A stretch of 64,000 nucleotides of DNA from contig JAPKAY010000003.1 of the NCBI GenBank assembly GCA_028825045.1, forward strand, positions 56,794 to 120,793, written 5' to 3'. Position numbers and translations under genes: made by a program. Positions 1 to 8,721 of the stretch are shown in pieces. The notes beneath the pieces are model-generated. The model made no database searches and was not told where the DNA came from. It was given only the letters and a program-made list of their open reading frames with translations. The stretch is from Halioglobus sp. GTDB lineage: Bacteria; Pseudomonadota; Gammaproteobacteria; Pseudomonadales; Halieaceae. Within the stretch, counting starts at the first letter, position 1. Each line of letters opens with the position of its first letter.

Positions 1-2
1 CA

Positions 3-317
3 GGCTTCGTCGGCAATTCTTTTCTTGGCCCAACCATCGCCATGGTGCAAACCCTGTCGCCGGTGCACATGCGCGCCGTTTCCTCGGCCATCAAGATGCT
101 ATTCATCAACCTCATCGGCCTGGGCCTGGGACCGCTGTTGGTGGGTGTACTAAGCGATTTTCTCAGCCCCCGCTATGGCGAGGATTCCTTGAGCGTCGCG
201 CTGGCCTACTTTACGCTCGTGGGCCTCTGGGGCTCCCTGCACTTTTGGCTCTGCGGCCGTGCGCTGGCGAAACAGCAAACGCTAGAAGAGACAGGCAATG
301 GGGTTTCTACAAATTAA
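3..317 (+). CDS. MFS transporter, C-terminal part (gene starts before the window)
   Basis: The reading frame is open from the first full codon, and the start lies upstream of the window. The visible part (about 104 residues) has two or more hydrophobic helices. Between them is the loop segment SPVHMRAVSSAI, which resembles the conserved cytoplasmic loop of major facilitator permeases. The last residues are polar and cytoplasmic-looking. It is an inner-membrane secondary transporter and probably exports or imports a small organic compound. The substrate cannot be told from this end of the protein. The next gene starts 23 bases downstream on the same strand, so the two may share a transcript. 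Confidence 0.8.
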   Translation, partial: GFVGNSFLGPTIAMVQTLSPVHMRAVSSAIKMLFINLIGLGLGPLLVGVLSDFLSPRYGEDSLSVALAYFTLVGLWGSLHFWLCGRALAKQQTLEETGNGVSTN

Positions 318-340
318 TTTTTAGGAAACTGGATAAGAAT

Positions 341-1267
341 ATGAAGAGGTATTTCTACGCCAGCGGCTTCGTCGTCTGCTTAGTCGGCGGCTTGGCTTTC
401 ACTCTGGTTTTAGCAGTTGTGAACCCGGCGCTCGCGTCGGGGCGCTCACAGGACCAAGAGTCAAGGGCAGTGCAGGAGCCAGCTGTGATGCCTGCCACGG
501 TTGATACAAACGAACAACCGGCGCGTCTGTTATCGGCTTTCTTCGGGCTCGACAATGACCTGCCATTTAGGGCAAATGCTCTCTGCTTTGGTGCCTCTGG
601 AAAGGACGGTATGCCAGTTGTGCTGTCACATACCATTGCCAAGGAAACTCTACAGCCGGAGGATTTCCAGATTGTCACGCGGTCCGGGGATGTGCACACA
701 CCCATCTGCGTAACCCTCAAGCCAGCGCAGGATCCTGGCGAACTCCGAACCGTGCTGCTCATTGGTGAGTTCGGCGACGCGCCTGACGATCCACCCATAT
801 CAGTGCAGATTGTTGGCGACCTGCTATCGGATGGCACGCCTTCGGTTAATTTTATCGGAGCCCATACGGATGTCACTCCGCTAGCCGCCGGGCCTTCCTT
901 AGTAATGGCAGAGGGAGTACCTGAAAGCGAATGGGCAAGAAAGACCAAAGGAACTGCCTGCCCGGCGGGCATCCAACAGGTGGTGCGGGTAACCTGGGAC
1001 GGGGGGGTCCGCTTACCTAATGGCGACGAGCCCGGTGACGCGGAGCGTAGGCTTTATCGTGTGATGGTAAAACGTGCGGACGGTTCGAGCGATGAGATTA
1101 ATCCGGTCGCGCTCGCGGAGCTGGGTGATGGAGATAACAACCACTTTCTGTGTCTCGACACAGCCGATCCGGCTGTCGCGGTCAGCTTTCCGGCGGGACG
1201 CTTGGTCGATCCGAATCAGGACTTGAATCCCGACACGCACATTGCGGTCAGTCGAGTGGCGCACTAA
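341..1267 (+). CDS. Exported protein of unknown function
   Basis: This 308-residue protein matches no family I recognise. I start it at ATG 341 rather than at an in-frame ATG further up, because 341 gives a clean signal peptide: basic MKR, a hydrophobic stretch to about residue 30, then a PALASG-type cleavage region. The mature part is acidic and soluble, with short beta-rich stretches and four cysteines well separated along the chain, which would allow disulfides in the periplasm. It follows the MFS gene closely and precedes a kappa-GST-like gene. Nothing in the context fixes a role. The gene is real on coding evidence, but its function is open. Confidence 0.7.
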   Translation: MKRYFYASGFVVCLVGGLAFTLVLAVVNPALASGRSQDQESRAVQEPAVMPATVDTNEQPARLLSAFFGLDNDLPFRANALCFGASGKDGMPVVLSHTIAKETLQPEDFQIVTRSGDVHTPICVTLKPAQDPGELRTVLLIGEFGDAPDDPPISVQIVGDLLSDGTPSVNFIGAHTDVTPLAAGPSLVMAEGVPESEWARKTKGTACPAGIQQVVRVTWDGGVRLPNGDEPGDAERRLYRVMVKRADGSSDEINPVALAELGDGDNNHFLCLDTADPAVAVSFPAGRLVDPNQDLNPDTHIAVSRVAH

Positions 1268-1334
1268 AACACCTTGCTCGCCTCGGGGCACCACGTGACA
1301 CAGTTGGTGCGGAAAACTGGTGGAAGACCAGATT

Positions 1335-1344
1335 GGGGGGGGGG
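1335..1344. repeat. Run of ten G in the leader of the next gene
   Basis: Ten consecutive G lie between the stop at 1267 and the start at 1360, followed by a further GGGG at 1349-1352 next to the ribosome-binding region. Tracts of this length are prone to slippage and can also stack as G-quadruplex. Its place 16 bases before the start codon could affect translation or promoter spacing. It could also simply be an assembly-sensitive homopolymer. Confidence 0.9.
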
Positions 1345-1359
1345 AAACGGGGAAAAAAG

Positions 1360-2031
1360 ATGAATGAGCCGATGGAAATTGATGTCTTCTGGTCTTTTCG
1401 CAGCCCGTGGTCCTATCTTGCGACCAAGCGACTGCGTCAGTGGCAAGAACAGTATCAGTTGCAGGTAAACCTCCGGGTTGTGTATCCCATTGCGATACGA
1501 ATGCCGGAGTTTTTTGACCAGGTGCAACCGCAATGGGTTTCGTACTTCGGCACTGATGTTTTTCGTGTCGCGGAATTTCTGGAACTGCCCTTTGCCTTCC
1601 CAAGGCCTGATCCGGTTATACAACTCGTCGATGAAAACGGCCGGCGGGAGACTGCGCCTGATCAGCCTTACATCTATCGCCTCACCCGGCTCGGTGCGTT
1701 GGCTGAAGAAATGGGAGCTGGTATTGAATATGCTGACGAAGTGTCTTCGCTCATCTGGGGCGGCACCCAAGGATGGGATCAGGGAGATCTTCTCGCTAGA
1801 GCGACAGAGAGAGCCGGGCTAAATCTCCAGGAAATGGATCAGAGAATAGTCGCTGAAAATGATCGACTGGAAGCAGTCATCAAAAAGAACCAGACCGATC
1901 ATGATCACGCGGGCCATTGGGGTGTTCCGACCTGCGCGTTTAGAGGTGAGCCGTTTTTCGGTCAGGACCGACTGGATGTGTTGCTGTGGCGGCTTAAGAA
2001 GGAAGGTCTGCAGAACCGGCAGGTTGGCTGA
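1360..2031 (+). CDS. DsbA-fold protein of the kappa-GST / 2-hydroxychromene-2-carboxylate isomerase type
   Basis: This 223-residue protein has no signal peptide. The N-terminus reads DVFWSFRSPWSYLA, in which the active site of the DsbA fold carries SPWS in place of a CxxC pair. That is the pattern of glutathione-dependent isomerases of the HCCA-isomerase/kappa-GST group, not of disulfide oxidases. The C-terminal segment WGVPTCAFRGEPFFGQDRLD is the family's cis-proline and GxxR-type ending. It is therefore probably a cytoplasmic glutathione-using isomerase or transferase acting on aromatic or xenobiotic compounds. ATG 1360 is preceded by GGGGAAAAAAG. The stop at 2029-2031 overlaps the likely start of the next transporter, so the two genes are probably co-translated. 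Confidence 0.75.
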   Translation: MNEPMEIDVFWSFRSPWSYLATKRLRQWQEQYQLQVNLRVVYPIAIRMPEFFDQVQPQWVSYFGTDVFRVAEFLELPFAFPRPDPVIQLVDENGRRETAPDQPYIYRLTRLGALAEEMGAGIEYADEVSSLIWGGTQGWDQGDLLARATERAGLNLQEMDQRIVAENDRLEAVIKKNQTDHDHAGHWGVPTCAFRGEPFFGQDRLDVLLWRLKKEGLQNRQVG

Positions 2032-2117
2032 GAAAAAACGGAGCAGATTTTATCGCCGGGCTAGAAAAACCAAGGCGCTACTTCGCGATATTCGCAATTT
2101 CCTGCGGCACTGCGCTA

Positions 2118-3404
2118 ATGGTAATGGATGGCGCTCTGCCTAATGTTGCGCTGCCGACCATAGCGCGAGAGCTGAACATTGATTCGTCCTCTGCAATCAT
2201 GATCGTCAGTGTTTACCAGCTGGTATTGGTGATGACGCTGCTGCCCCTGTCTGCGCTGGGTGGTCGCATCGGTTTACGAAAAATGTACCAACTCGGCCTC
2301 TGCCTTTTTATTGGCGCGTCACTATTGTGCTTTTTCGCCCCCAGTTTCCCTCTACTACTTGCAGCTCGTGCGCTGCAGGCACTAGGTGCCGCTGCCGCAC
2401 TGAGTGTTGCCAGTGCGCTGATTCGCTCTATCTACCCGACCAGGCAACTGGGGCGAGGTCTCGGCATTAACACCGTCATCGTGGCAAGCGCTGGAGGAAT
2501 CGCTCCCATTCTGGGGGGGTACATTGTGTCTGTAGTGGACTGGCACTGGATCTTTATCGCTACCGTTCCGTTGGGCTTGCTGTCTCTGGCCGTCGGTCAA
2601 CGCGCTTTTCCCGATGTGGAGCGTCATAACCAGACAATCAGTCCTCTGGGAGCGTTGTTATGCGCACTGACATTCGGGCTGATAATTTCCGGGCTGCTGG
2701 CCTGGGCTGGGGGACATCACCTGCCTACCTCCCTCGCGATCCTCTTATTGGGCTTTCTTACCGCTGTTGTTTTTGTACGTCGTGAGCTGACCCAAGCTGC
2801 GCCTATTTTACCGGTAGACCTCTTGGCAAATCGCGTGGTGGCCCTGTCTATCGTCGCCGCGCAATTTGCGTTTATTGGCTCAATGACTTTTGCTCTCTCG
2901 CTACCCTTTCGCCTGCAGGAGCACTTCGGGTTTTCACCCAGCGAAGTAGGTACGGCCGTTGCACCATTTCCTTTGGCGATGATGGTGAGCGCGCCGCTTG
3001 CCGGCATGCTGTCCGATCGTTATCACCCGGCGATTCTGGGTTGTATCGGCATGGCATTCGCAAGCACTGGGATGCTGTTACTTGCCCTGCTACCGGAGGC
3101 TGCCACGCAACTTGATATTGCCTGGCGTGGAGCGCTGTGTGGCACTGGCTACGGTCTGTTTTTTGCGCCCAACGCAAAACTGATTATTTCGGCTGCGCCC
3201 ATTGCGCGTGCAGCTTCAGCTGGCGGCTTGCTTGCTACCAATCGGCTCGCTGGTCAGGCACTTGGCGCCGCTCTGGTGGCGGCCTTACTCGCAGCGGGCC
3301 ACGGCAGCGACAGTTCGCCTGCTCTGCTGGGCGCGGTGCTGACCTTTCTCGCAGGAATTTGCAGTATTGCGCGGCTGAGCAAATGGGTGGGCGGCGTCCG
3401 CTGA
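2118..3404 (+). CDS. MFS drug-efflux-type transporter; the true start is probably upstream
   Basis: This inner-membrane major facilitator protein looks like the DHA2/multidrug branch. MDGALPNVALPTIARELN ends helix 1, then GGRIGLRKMYQLG is the conserved loop 2-3 motif, followed by further helices to residue 428. Starting at ATG 2118 would cut helix 1 in half. The frame stays open upstream to 1998, and the residues before 2118 (RRYFAIFAISCGTALM) complete helix 1. The only start-like codon there is CTG 2028, which overlaps the previous stop as CTGA. There is no ATG, GTG or TTG. I list the conventional ATG, but initiation at about 2028 is more likely. The substrate is unknown. Confidence 0.8.
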   Translation: MVMDGALPNVALPTIARELNIDSSSAIMIVSVYQLVLVMTLLPLSALGGRIGLRKMYQLGLCLFIGASLLCFFAPSFPLLLAARALQALGAAAALSVASALIRSIYPTRQLGRGLGINTVIVASAGGIAPILGGYIVSVVDWHWIFIATVPLGLLSLAVGQRAFPDVERHNQTISPLGALLCALTFGLIISGLLAWAGGHHLPTSLAILLLGFLTAVVFVRRELTQAAPILPVDLLANRVVALSIVAAQFAFIGSMTFALSLPFRLQEHFGFSPSEVGTAVAPFPLAMMVSAPLAGMLSDRYHPAILGCIGMAFASTGMLLLALLPEAATQLDIAWRGALCGTGYGLFFAPNAKLIISAAPIARAASAGGLLATNRLAGQALGAALVAALLAAGHGSDSSPALLGAVLTFLAGICSIARLSKWVGGVR

Positions 3405-3594
3405 TCCTAATTTTCGTTTTTCTCCACGGTCTCCAGAGAAGCTGGGCAACACTTACATCTCACAAAGGCACAACATGAAATTATTCGCTCGTCTGCTATA
3501 CTCCAAAAATACAGATAATTTAGACAGGGTTTGCCCGAAACCTGCCCCTGATAAGCAAAAAAAACCATAAGAAATTGATTTTAAAAGAGTTTTA

Positions 3595-3670
3595 TGGGGT
3601 GGCCGACGGGTCTTGAACCCGCTACCTCCGGAGTCACAATCCGGTGCTCTACCTGTTGAGCTACGGCCAC
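3595..3670 (-). tRNA. tRNA-His (anticodon GTG)
   Basis: The reverse complement folds as a complete cloverleaf. It has a seven-base acceptor stem beginning GTGGCCG, the anticodon stem CCGGA/TCCGG around the loop TTGTGAC, and a T arm with GGGTTCAAGACCC. CCA is encoded at 3595-3597. A G at 3671 is available as the extra G-1 that histidyl-tRNA synthetase requires, opposite C73. It is transcribed away from the ThuA-like gene. Confidence 0.95.
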
Positions 3671-3963
3671 CATTGCGCAGTGCAAAAAAGCGGCTTAACC
3701 AATGGACTAATGGGGCAGGAACCCTAGCGCCAGAATGCATTATTGAGGCCATTATCGCCGTATCTGACGCAGACCATTGCCGCTGGTCACGCGGCGCGCA
3801 TGGTAGCTTTAGCGGTCTACAAGTGTCAAGTTAGGCGATCCTTATACTGCCCTGCGCGCGGATCCCCGCCTACACCGCAGCCCGGTTCGCACTTTTGCAG
3901 AGAAGCGGGCTAAAATCTGGGCATCATGCGGGACCCTCCATGCCCACAGTAAGCATTCAACCT

Positions 3964-4824
3964 ATGTCTGAAAAAAGCGCTTCGTCACCTTATCGTCTCT
4001 TAGTAGTTGTTCTGTGTGGACTTTTATCAAGCTGTCAGCCTAATGAACTTAGCGTACAGATTCACTCGCCGCCTGGCGCAGGAGGATCGGATGCCAAAAT
4101 CCTTTTTTTGGCAGGAACAGACAGCCACTGGCCGGGATCACATGAGCACAGGGCCGGGTCACAATTGCTATCAGCGGCCCTTCGACTGCGGCAACCGGGT
4201 TTTGAGACGGTGAATGTCTATGGTGGTTGGCCTGAGGATGAATCTCTGTTTGAGGATGTTGATGCCATTGTTCTGTATTGCGATGGTGGTGAGTCTCATC
4301 TTATCAATGGACACTTGAGGAAGTTTGAAGATCTGATCCAGAGAGGCGTAGGAGTCGTCGCACTGCACTATTGCGTGGAAGTGCCCAAAGACAGTCCGGG
4401 GGCAGCAGCCATGCTTAGCGCCATCGGTGGCTACTTCGAGACGTGGTGGTCAGTCAACCCACATTGGCTCGCGCACTACACTAATCTTCCCGAGCACCCT
4501 ATTGCCAAGGGAGTGGAGCCCTTTAGCCTGGAGGACGAATGGTATTTCAATATGCGGTTTATCGATGAGGGCGTTACGCCAATTCTCAGCGCAAAGGCGC
4601 CACCAGCTACCATGGAACGCGGGAACGGCCCACACAGTGGCAATGATTCGGTGCGGCAATTGGTCGAGGAAGGTGTGCCCCAGACCACTGCCTGGGCGTA
4701 TGAACGACCCGGCGGCGGTCGGGGGTTTGGATACACCGGGGGGCATTACCATGCTAACTGGACCAATTCCGCTGCAAGAGAGCTGGTGCTGAATGCCATA
4801 GAGTGGGTCGCGATCACGCCCTGA
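3964..4824 (+). CDS. ThuA-like domain lipoprotein
   Basis: This is a 286-residue envelope protein. From ATG 3964 there is a lipoprotein signal with lipobox LSSC (Cys24), so the protein is probably anchored to a membrane. The rest fits the ThuA family, a glutamine-amidotransferase-like fold. It has KILFLAGTDSHWPGSHEHRAG near the start, then DAIVLYCDGG, VVALHYCVE, GGYFETWW, a late WAYERPGGGRGFGYTGGHYHANW, and a closing helix. ThuA proteins are linked to oxidation or handling of sugars such as trehalose and other glycosides, but the reaction is not settled. ATG 3940 is an alternative start. It converges on nagA, with the two ends overlapping by 11 bases. A carbohydrate role is an inference. Confidence 0.75.
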   Translation: MSEKSASSPYRLLVVVLCGLLSSCQPNELSVQIHSPPGAGGSDAKILFLAGTDSHWPGSHEHRAGSQLLSAALRLRQPGFETVNVYGGWPEDESLFEDVDAIVLYCDGGESHLINGHLRKFEDLIQRGVGVVALHYCVEVPKDSPGAAAMLSAIGGYFETWWSVNPHWLAHYTNLPEHPIAKGVEPFSLEDEWYFNMRFIDEGVTPILSAKAPPATMERGNGPHSGNDSVRQLVEEGVPQTTAWAYERPGGGRGFGYTGGHYHANWTNSAARELVLNAIEWVAITP

Positions 4825-5953
4825 TACCGTCAATCCAACTGGCACAAATGCGGTGCTGGTTATCCAGTGCCAGCAAGTTGGCCCGAAAACCCGGCCGGAT
4901 TGCACCTATTTCACCCTCAAGCCCTAATGCCCTGGCCGGGTATACGCTGGCCATGCGCACAGCTTCCAACCAGTCTATGCGGGCAAACCTGGCCGCGTTG
5001 TTCACTGCCGACAACATGTTCAGATCAGAACCTGCCAGTGATCCCGCTGCGTTCGTGACACGGCCATCCCGCGCGACGATTGGTTCACCATCCAGCAGAA
5101 AAGTTTTTTCCAGAGACCCAACGGTTGGCATAGCATCCGTAACCAGCAGTGCACGCCCGGTTTTCTTGGCAGCCACCGCAACACGGAAAGCCGCCGGATG
5201 CATATGATGACCATCGGCAATGATACCGAACCAGCTGTCATCATCATCGATAGCGGCCCCAACCATGCCAGGCTCACGGCTCTGCAGGGGCGTCATCGCA
5301 TTGTATAAGTGCGTAAAGCCGCTGACACCAGCAGTCAGCGCCTCAAGCGTCTGCTCGTAACTGGCCCCACTGTGCCCGGCGCTCACGATCACTCCCTGCA
5401 GGGCCAAACGACTGATCATCTCGGGCGTCGTCAATTCAGGCGCAAGAGTGACAAGCGTTTTTCCACAGTGCAGTGAAGTAAGAATCTCAAAGCCTTCCTC
5501 ATCCAGAAGACAGAATTTGCTTTCATCATGCGCGCCCCGACGCTGCGGATTCAGAAAAGGGCCCTCAAGATGGATTCCCAAAACGCCAGGGACATCGCCG
5601 GAGATCGCCTGTCTAACAGCATCCACTGCCTGACGCATGACCGCATAGCTATCGGTGACAAGAGTGGGCAAAAAACCGGTAGTGCCAAATCGCCGATGGG
5701 CAGCCCCGATTGCGCGCAGGCTGTCTACCGTTGGCGCGGCATTGAACAAAACGCCGCCGCCACCGTTAACCTGCAGGTCGATAAAGCCGGGAATAAGCAT
5801 GACCCCGTTGAGATCATAAATATCTGTAACCTCAGGAGGCACCTGATTGGATTCGACCACACTGAGTATTTTTCCATCGTCGAGCAACACAGCATGGTGC
5901 TGGCGTAAAGAATCACCGTCGAAGATTGGCCCGTTGATAATCGCTTGTATCAT
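4814..5953 (-). CDS. nagA: N-acetylglucosamine-6-phosphate deacetylase
   Basis: It removes acetate from GlcNAc-6-phosphate in amino-sugar use and cell-wall recycling, in the cytoplasm. The 379 residues match the amidohydrolase family. PGFIDLQVNGGGG is at 55-67, HLEGPFLNPQRRGAH at 128-142 with metal-binding Glu130, and His194 sits in SAGHSGASYEQT. His215 is in GFTHLYNAM, and the catalytic Asp273 is in LLVTDAM. The C-terminal beta-sandwich return ends in GFRANLLALD. ATG 5953 is chosen because further upstream the frame runs into tRNA-Pro. There is no nagB, nagK or PTS gene next to it. It lies 78 bases downstream of tRNA-Pro on the same strand, so read-through transcription is possible. Confidence 0.92.
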   Translation of the reverse strand: MIQAIINGPIFDGDSLRQHHAVLLDDGKILSVVESNQVPPEVTDIYDLNGVMLIPGFIDLQVNGGGGVLFNAAPTVDSLRAIGAAHRRFGTTGFLPTLVTDSYAVMRQAVDAVRQAISGDVPGVLGIHLEGPFLNPQRRGAHDESKFCLLDEEGFEILTSLHCGKTLVTLAPELTTPEMISRLALQGVIVSAGHSGASYEQTLEALTAGVSGFTHLYNAMTPLQSREPGMVGAAIDDDDSWFGIIADGHHMHPAAFRVAVAAKKTGRALLVTDAMPTVGSLEKTFLLDGEPIVARDGRVTNAAGSLAGSDLNMLSAVNNAARFARIDWLEAVRMASVYPARALGLEGEIGAIRPGFRANLLALDNQHRICASWIDGIRA

Positions 5954-6031
5954 TGCGATCCACTCTGTCTGCACGCTAACGAATGGGAATTGGGTGCTGC
6001 TGATAATAAAGCGCGGAAAGTGGTTGAAAAG

Positions 6032-6108
6032 TGGTCGGGGTAGAGAGATTCGAACTCCCGACATCCTGCTCCCAAAGCAGGCGCGCTACCAGGCTGCGCT
6101 ATACCCCG
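6032..6108 (-). tRNA. tRNA-Pro (anticodon TGG)
   Basis: The reverse complement gives a full 77-base cloverleaf with acceptor CGGGGTA/TACCCCG. The anticodon stem is CCTGC/GCAGG around TTTGGGA, giving anticodon TGG. The T arm contains GAGTTCGAATCTC, the discriminator is A, and CCA is encoded at 6032-6034. In many gammaproteobacteria tRNA-His and tRNA-Pro lie in one tight cluster. Here they are separated by about 2.4 kb. Confidence 0.95.
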
Positions 6109-6345
6109 ATTATTTCACCACTGAAGCAGGAATGACACTGGCGCCATGCCCTGATTTCAGGGTCGGCATCATACTCACCCCTCCAGCGAGCGTCAACGGC
6201 AAATAAATACCGCTTTGCCCGATCAAACTTACGCTGAGTCGTTCACTTGCACAAGCTGCCATGTGACAATAGGCGCCGCAATTTACTCTGTCCTCCATTG
6301 GCGGCAGCACACAGCCGCCGCTTTCGTAACCAAGGAAAACATCGC

Positions 6346-7191
6346 ATGCCTGCACTCGTCCTGGATGGCAAAAGCCTGGCGCAACAAAGCGAAGCGGAAT
6401 TACTCGCTCGGGTGGAAAATCTTAAAGCCAATTCCGGTGGGAAAACCCCGATTCTTGCCACTATTCTGGTCGGCGATGACCCTGCATCTGCCACCTACGT
6501 GAGGATGAAGGGGAATGCCTGCGGCAGGGTGGGTATGGCGTCTCTGGCCGTGGAAATGCCCTCCACAACCACAACCGAAGAACTGCTTGCAAAAATCGAA
6601 GAACTGAACAGTGACCCTAACGTCCACGGCATCTTACTTCAGCACCCGGTGCCATCACAGATCGACGAAAGGGCCTGCTTTGATGCCATTGCGTTACACA
6701 AGGACGTAGACGGGGTTACCTGCCTCGGCTTTGGTCGAATGGCGATGGGCGAAGCGGCCTATGGGTGCGCCACACCGCAGGGCATCATGCGCATTCTGGA
6801 GCACTACGGCATTGAGATTGAAGGCAAACATGCGGTCGTGGTGGGGCGCAGTCCTATCCTGGGCAAGCCGATGGCAATGATGCTTTTGCAAAAAAATGCA
6901 ACCGTTACGATTTGTCACTCCCGCACGCAAGACCTGCCCGGTATTGTTGCCCAGGCGGATATTCTAATCGGGGCGGTGGGGAAACCGGAGTTCATTAAGG
7001 GCGATTGGGTGAAATCGGGCGCCGTTGTCGTTGATGCGGGCTACCACCCCGGCGGCGTTGGCGATATAGAGCTTTCTGCGCTGATGGATAAGGCGTCTGC
7101 CTATACACCGGTGCCTGGTGGGGTTGGGCCCATGACGATTAATACGTTGATTATGCAGAGTGTTGAGTCTGGTGAGCGAAGCCTGGTGTAG
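6346..7191 (+). CDS. folD: Methylenetetrahydrofolate dehydrogenase / methenyltetrahydrofolate cyclohydrolase
   Basis: This bifunctional cytoplasmic enzyme interconverts 5,10-methylene-, 5,10-methenyl- and 10-formyl-THF with NADP, supplying one-carbon units for purines and formyl-Met. The 281-residue protein has the substrate-site motif [13 protein letters not shown] at 51-63 (Lys55) and [14 protein letters not shown] near 90-103. It also has KDVDGVT, the NADP-binding segment [14 protein letters not shown], and the closing signature [11 protein letters not shown]. The usual QLPLP is QHPVP here, a variant rather than a loss. ATG 6346 is preceded by AAGGAAA at a good distance. ORF length and motifs fit the family well. 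The gene stands alone between tRNA-Pro and cysS. Confidence 0.95.
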   Translation: MPALVLDGKSLAQQSEAELLARVENLKANSGGKTPILATILVGDDPASATYVRMKGNACGRVGMASLAVEMPSTTTTEELLAKIEELNSDPNVHGILLQHPVPSQIDERACFDAIALHKDVDGVTCLGFGRMAMGEAAYGCATPQGIMRILEHYGIEIEGKHAVVVGRSPILGKPMAMMLLQKNATVTICHSRTQDLPGIVAQADILIGAVGKPEFIKGDWVKSGAVVVDAGYHPGGVGDIELSALMDKASAYTPVPGGVGPMTINTLIMQSVESGERSLV

Positions 7192-7328
7192 TGTCGGGGT
7201 GTCGCGCCCTAATCCGCCAGAGAGGTAGACCCTGTCGCGCGAATAATGGCGCTGTTCATCACCTGTAAATCCAGTGGCTGACCGCTTAGAACATCTAACG
7301 ACGGCTCGACACCGCGTTACATCTCACG

Positions 7329-8711
7329 TCAATCATACTTCCGCTTCCATTGCGTCCCCTCACGAGAATCCTCCAGCACCACGCCCTGCCCCAGCAACTC
7401 TTGCCGAATCTCGTCTGCCCGCGTGTAGTCCTTATCCAGCTTCGCCTGCTGCCGCTGTTCGATCAACGCCTCAATATCCTGCGCCGAAACCGCATCGTCA
7501 GAAGCCGTCCCCTGCAACCATTCTTGTGCATCCTGCTCCAGAATACCCAGCAGATTCCCCGCCGCCAGCATACGACCCTTAAGGGAAGATTTCTGCGCCG
7601 GCTCTGCCTTATGTAACTGCTTGGCAAGCGCGTGTATCTCAGCAATGGCGATTGGCGTATTGAGATCATCATTCAACGCCAAGTAAAACGGCTCGTCCGA
7701 CAAAATGACCTCCGTATCAACGTCGACACCCTGCACCTCTCGCAGCGTGCTGTAGAGGCTGTCCAACGTAGCCTGGGCCTGATCGAGCAACTCGGCAGAA
7801 AAATTCAGCGGCGAACGATAGTGTGCTGATAGCAGGGCAAATCGTAATACCTCTCCGCGGTAGCTCTGCAGCAGGTCGCGCACAGTGCGAAAATTGCCTA
7901 ACGACTTGGACATTTTCTCACCGTCGATATCCAGGTAGGCATTGTGCATCCAGTAGCGCACATAATCTCCCCCATGGGCACAGCGACTCTGGGCAATTTC
8001 ATTCTCATGGTGCGGGAAAATCAGGTCGCGGCCACCGCCATGAATATCGATGGTCTCACCCAGGTGTTCGCGGATCATCGCTGAACACTCAAGGTGCCAG
8101 CCTGGTCGGCCTCTCCCCCAGGGACTGTCCCAGCCGGGGTCGTCGTCGGCAGCCGGTTTCCACAGTACGAAATCACCAGGATGCTTTTTGTACTCGGCCA
8201 CTTCTACGCGTGCACCGGCCAGCATGTCGTCCAATACACGGTTTGATAACTTGCCGTAATCTGCCATCGACTCTACTGCGAACAACACATGCCCCTGGGC
8301 TTCGTAGGCATGTCCTTTTTCCAAAAGAATTCGCGTGAGTGACACCATGGCCTCAATATTGTGGGTAGCCCGAGGTTCCAGTGTTGGCGGCAGAGCGTTG
8401 AGCTGCGCCATATCTTCGCGGTATTTGTCAGTATATTCTTCTGTCACCGACTCGATGGAACGACCACTTTCTCGCGCCGCCACGATGATCTTATCTTCGA
8501 TATCAGTGATATTACGGGCATAGGTCACTTTCTCGTAGTGGGTCTGCAACAAACGAAACAAAATATCGAACACCACCACTGGCCGCGCGTTGCCGATATG
8601 CGCCAGGTTGTAGACTGTGGGGCCGCAGACATACATCGTTACGGTGTCAGGAACAAGCGGCTCAAAAAGCTCCTTTGTCCCGCTCAGCGTGTTGTACAAC
8701 TTCAGGCTCAT
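7329..8711 (-). CDS. cysS: Cysteinyl-tRNA synthetase
   Basis: This 460-residue class I aminoacyl-tRNA synthetase charges tRNA-Cys in the cytoplasm. [19 protein letters not shown] at 26-44 carries the zinc-binding Cys29 and the HIGH-type motif [13 protein letters not shown] and [11 protein letters not shown] supply further zinc ligands, and KMSKSLGNF is the second ATP-binding signature. The C-terminal anticodon-binding helices end in KRKYD. The start at ATG 8711 matches the family's usual N-terminus. Longer in-frame starts would run into glnS. It begins 10 bases after the glnS stop on the same strand, so glnS and cysS very likely form one operon. Confidence 0.96.
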   Translation of the reverse strand: MSLKLYNTLSGTKELFEPLVPDTVTMYVCGPTVYNLAHIGNARPVVVFDILFRLLQTHYEKVTYARNITDIEDKIIVAARESGRSIESVTEEYTDKYREDMAQLNALPPTLEPRATHNIEAMVSLTRILLEKGHAYEAQGHVLFAVESMADYGKLSNRVLDDMLAGARVEVAEYKKHPGDFVLWKPAADDDPGWDSPWGRGRPGWHLECSAMIREHLGETIDIHGGGRDLIFPHHENEIAQSRCAHGGDYVRYWMHNAYLDIDGEKMSKSLGNFRTVRDLLQSYRGEVLRFALLSAHYRSPLNFSAELLDQAQATLDSLYSTLREVQGVDVDTEVILSDEPFYLALNDDLNTPIAIAEIHALAKQLHKAEPAQKSSLKGRMLAAGNLLGILEQDAQEWLQGTASDDAVSAQDIEALIEQRQQAKLDKDYTRADEIRQELLGQGVVLEDSREGTQWKRKYD

Positions 8712-8721
8712 TTTCGGCTCC

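Noticed and set aside
3524..3544. CAGG-GTTT / AAAC-CTG stem-loop downstream of the second MFS gene
   Set aside because: It needs a bulged G and has no T-tract directly after it. It is weaker than a real terminator such as 15281-15310.
7209..7316. Minus-strand stop-bounded frame of about 35 codons after cysS reading PSLDVLSGQPLDLQVMNS
   Set aside because: Protein-like by eye, but an open stretch of this length is expected by chance and no family was recognised.
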